This document shows, one piece after another, positions 30,885 to 31,064 of a DNA stretch of 31,064 nucleotides (positions within the stretch are counted from its first letter, which is position 1; each line of letters begins with the position of its first letter). The DNA comes from a virus. The position numbers were made by a program, and so were the translations under genes. Location: IMG/VR virus record IMGVR_UViG_3300045919_000094, positions 1 through 31,064 of that record; one strand, 5' to 3'. The notes under the pieces are model-generated. The model had not been told where the DNA came from. It saw nothing but the letters and a program-made list of their open reading frames with translations, and searched no databases.

Positions 30885-31064
30885 ATGGCACTTCAACTAC
30901 AAGGCAATGGCGGCACCGTCGCGGAAGTCGACGGCACGACCTATCGTGCGGTGCGTACGACGCTGCGCCCGACAGAGTACGGAGCGTTCGGCCACTACCG
31001 GGCGACGATGGTGATCCCGCTGGTTGTCACGCAGGCCCTGAACGGCACGCTTTTCAGTTTCAGG
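30885..31064 (+). CDS. Tail protein, N-terminal part only
   Basis: The ATG at 30885 follows AAGAGGA, and the frame stays open for 60 codons to the right edge. It reads MALQLQGNGGTVAEVDGTTY, then RAVRTTLRPTEYGAFGHYRA, a start I associate with phage tail or neck-fibre proteins in this gene neighbourhood. The rest, including any receptor-binding or variable region, lies outside the window. It is the natural place to look for a tropism-determining gene. Confidence 0.65.
   Translation, partial: MALQLQGNGGTVAEVDGTTYRAVRTTLRPTEYGAFGHYRATMVIPLVVTQALNGTLFSFR

Noticed and set aside
29670-31064. Diversity-generating retroelement (as in BPP-1-type phages)
   Set aside because: No reverse transcriptase, template repeat or variable repeat is visible; the window ends before a receptor-binding gene. 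It may exist downstream but cannot be claimed.
1-31064. tRNA genes, CRISPR arrays, attachment sites, lysis genes
   Set aside because: No cloverleaf-like segment, regular spaced repeat, integrase or holin/endolysin-type protein could be supported by reading.

Overview
The window is one gene-dense, all-plus-strand segment of a high-GC tailed phage (or prophage) with a podovirus-type virion. The evidence is a T7 gp8-like portal, two tail tubular proteins (gp11/gp12-like), a run of internal/ejection proteins, a Bbp19-like protein next to the portal, and a terminase. No tail tube, sheath or tape-measure gene is visible. The gene set resembles the BPP-1/BcepC6B group of podoviruses, which suggests a high-GC proteobacterial host, perhaps Burkholderiales; the host is inference. 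Nothing on the minus strand is convincing. No lysis genes, integrase, RNA polymerase, tRNA or CRISPR array is visible.

Layout. (1) 1-1581: end of the replication module, with the C-terminal part of a RepA/DnaB-like AAA ATPase, a repeat-rich small ORF with a strong hairpin, a small ORF, a VRR-NUC-type nuclease and a LuxR-type HTH protein. (2) 1604-8952: a roughly 7.3-kb accessory cassette for a pseudaminic-acid-like nonulosonic acid: PseB, a miniature PseC, an unknown 126-aa protein, PseF, a Pse-associated methylase, a PseA/WbpG amidotransferase, a HisF2-like protein, a PseH-like GNAT and PseI. Two HNH homing endonuclease genes sit inside it. Almost every gene overlaps the next by a few bases. 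No PseG, no HisH and no obvious classical glycosyltransferase lies in the cassette. (3) 8949-13074: HTH protein, terminase small subunit, a small probable head protein, then an unusual set of surface-type genes (Ig-like protein, SGNH hydrolase, two small structural-type proteins). (4) 13096-16548: a phage protein whose motifs recall the DUF115/GT42 sialyltransferase-like fold, a 51-aa ORF, terminase large subunit, a GNAT protein and a glycine/alanine-rich virion protein. (5) 16552-21560: portal, Bbp19-like protein, scaffold, major capsid protein, a third HNH gene, a small structural protein and a strong Rho-independent terminator. (6) 21581-31064: tail tubes A and B, internal virion proteins, and tail-fibre-type small proteins running off the window.

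How it fits together. The virion and packaging genes are ordinary. The unusual part is that the phage carries most of a CMP-pseudaminic acid pathway, with predicted amidination and methylation of the sugar, between its replication and packaging genes. Likely uses are glycosylating its own surface proteins or remodelling host surface glycans (flagellin, LPS, capsule) during infection or lysogeny. The gene at 13096-13860 is a speculative candidate for the missing transferase.
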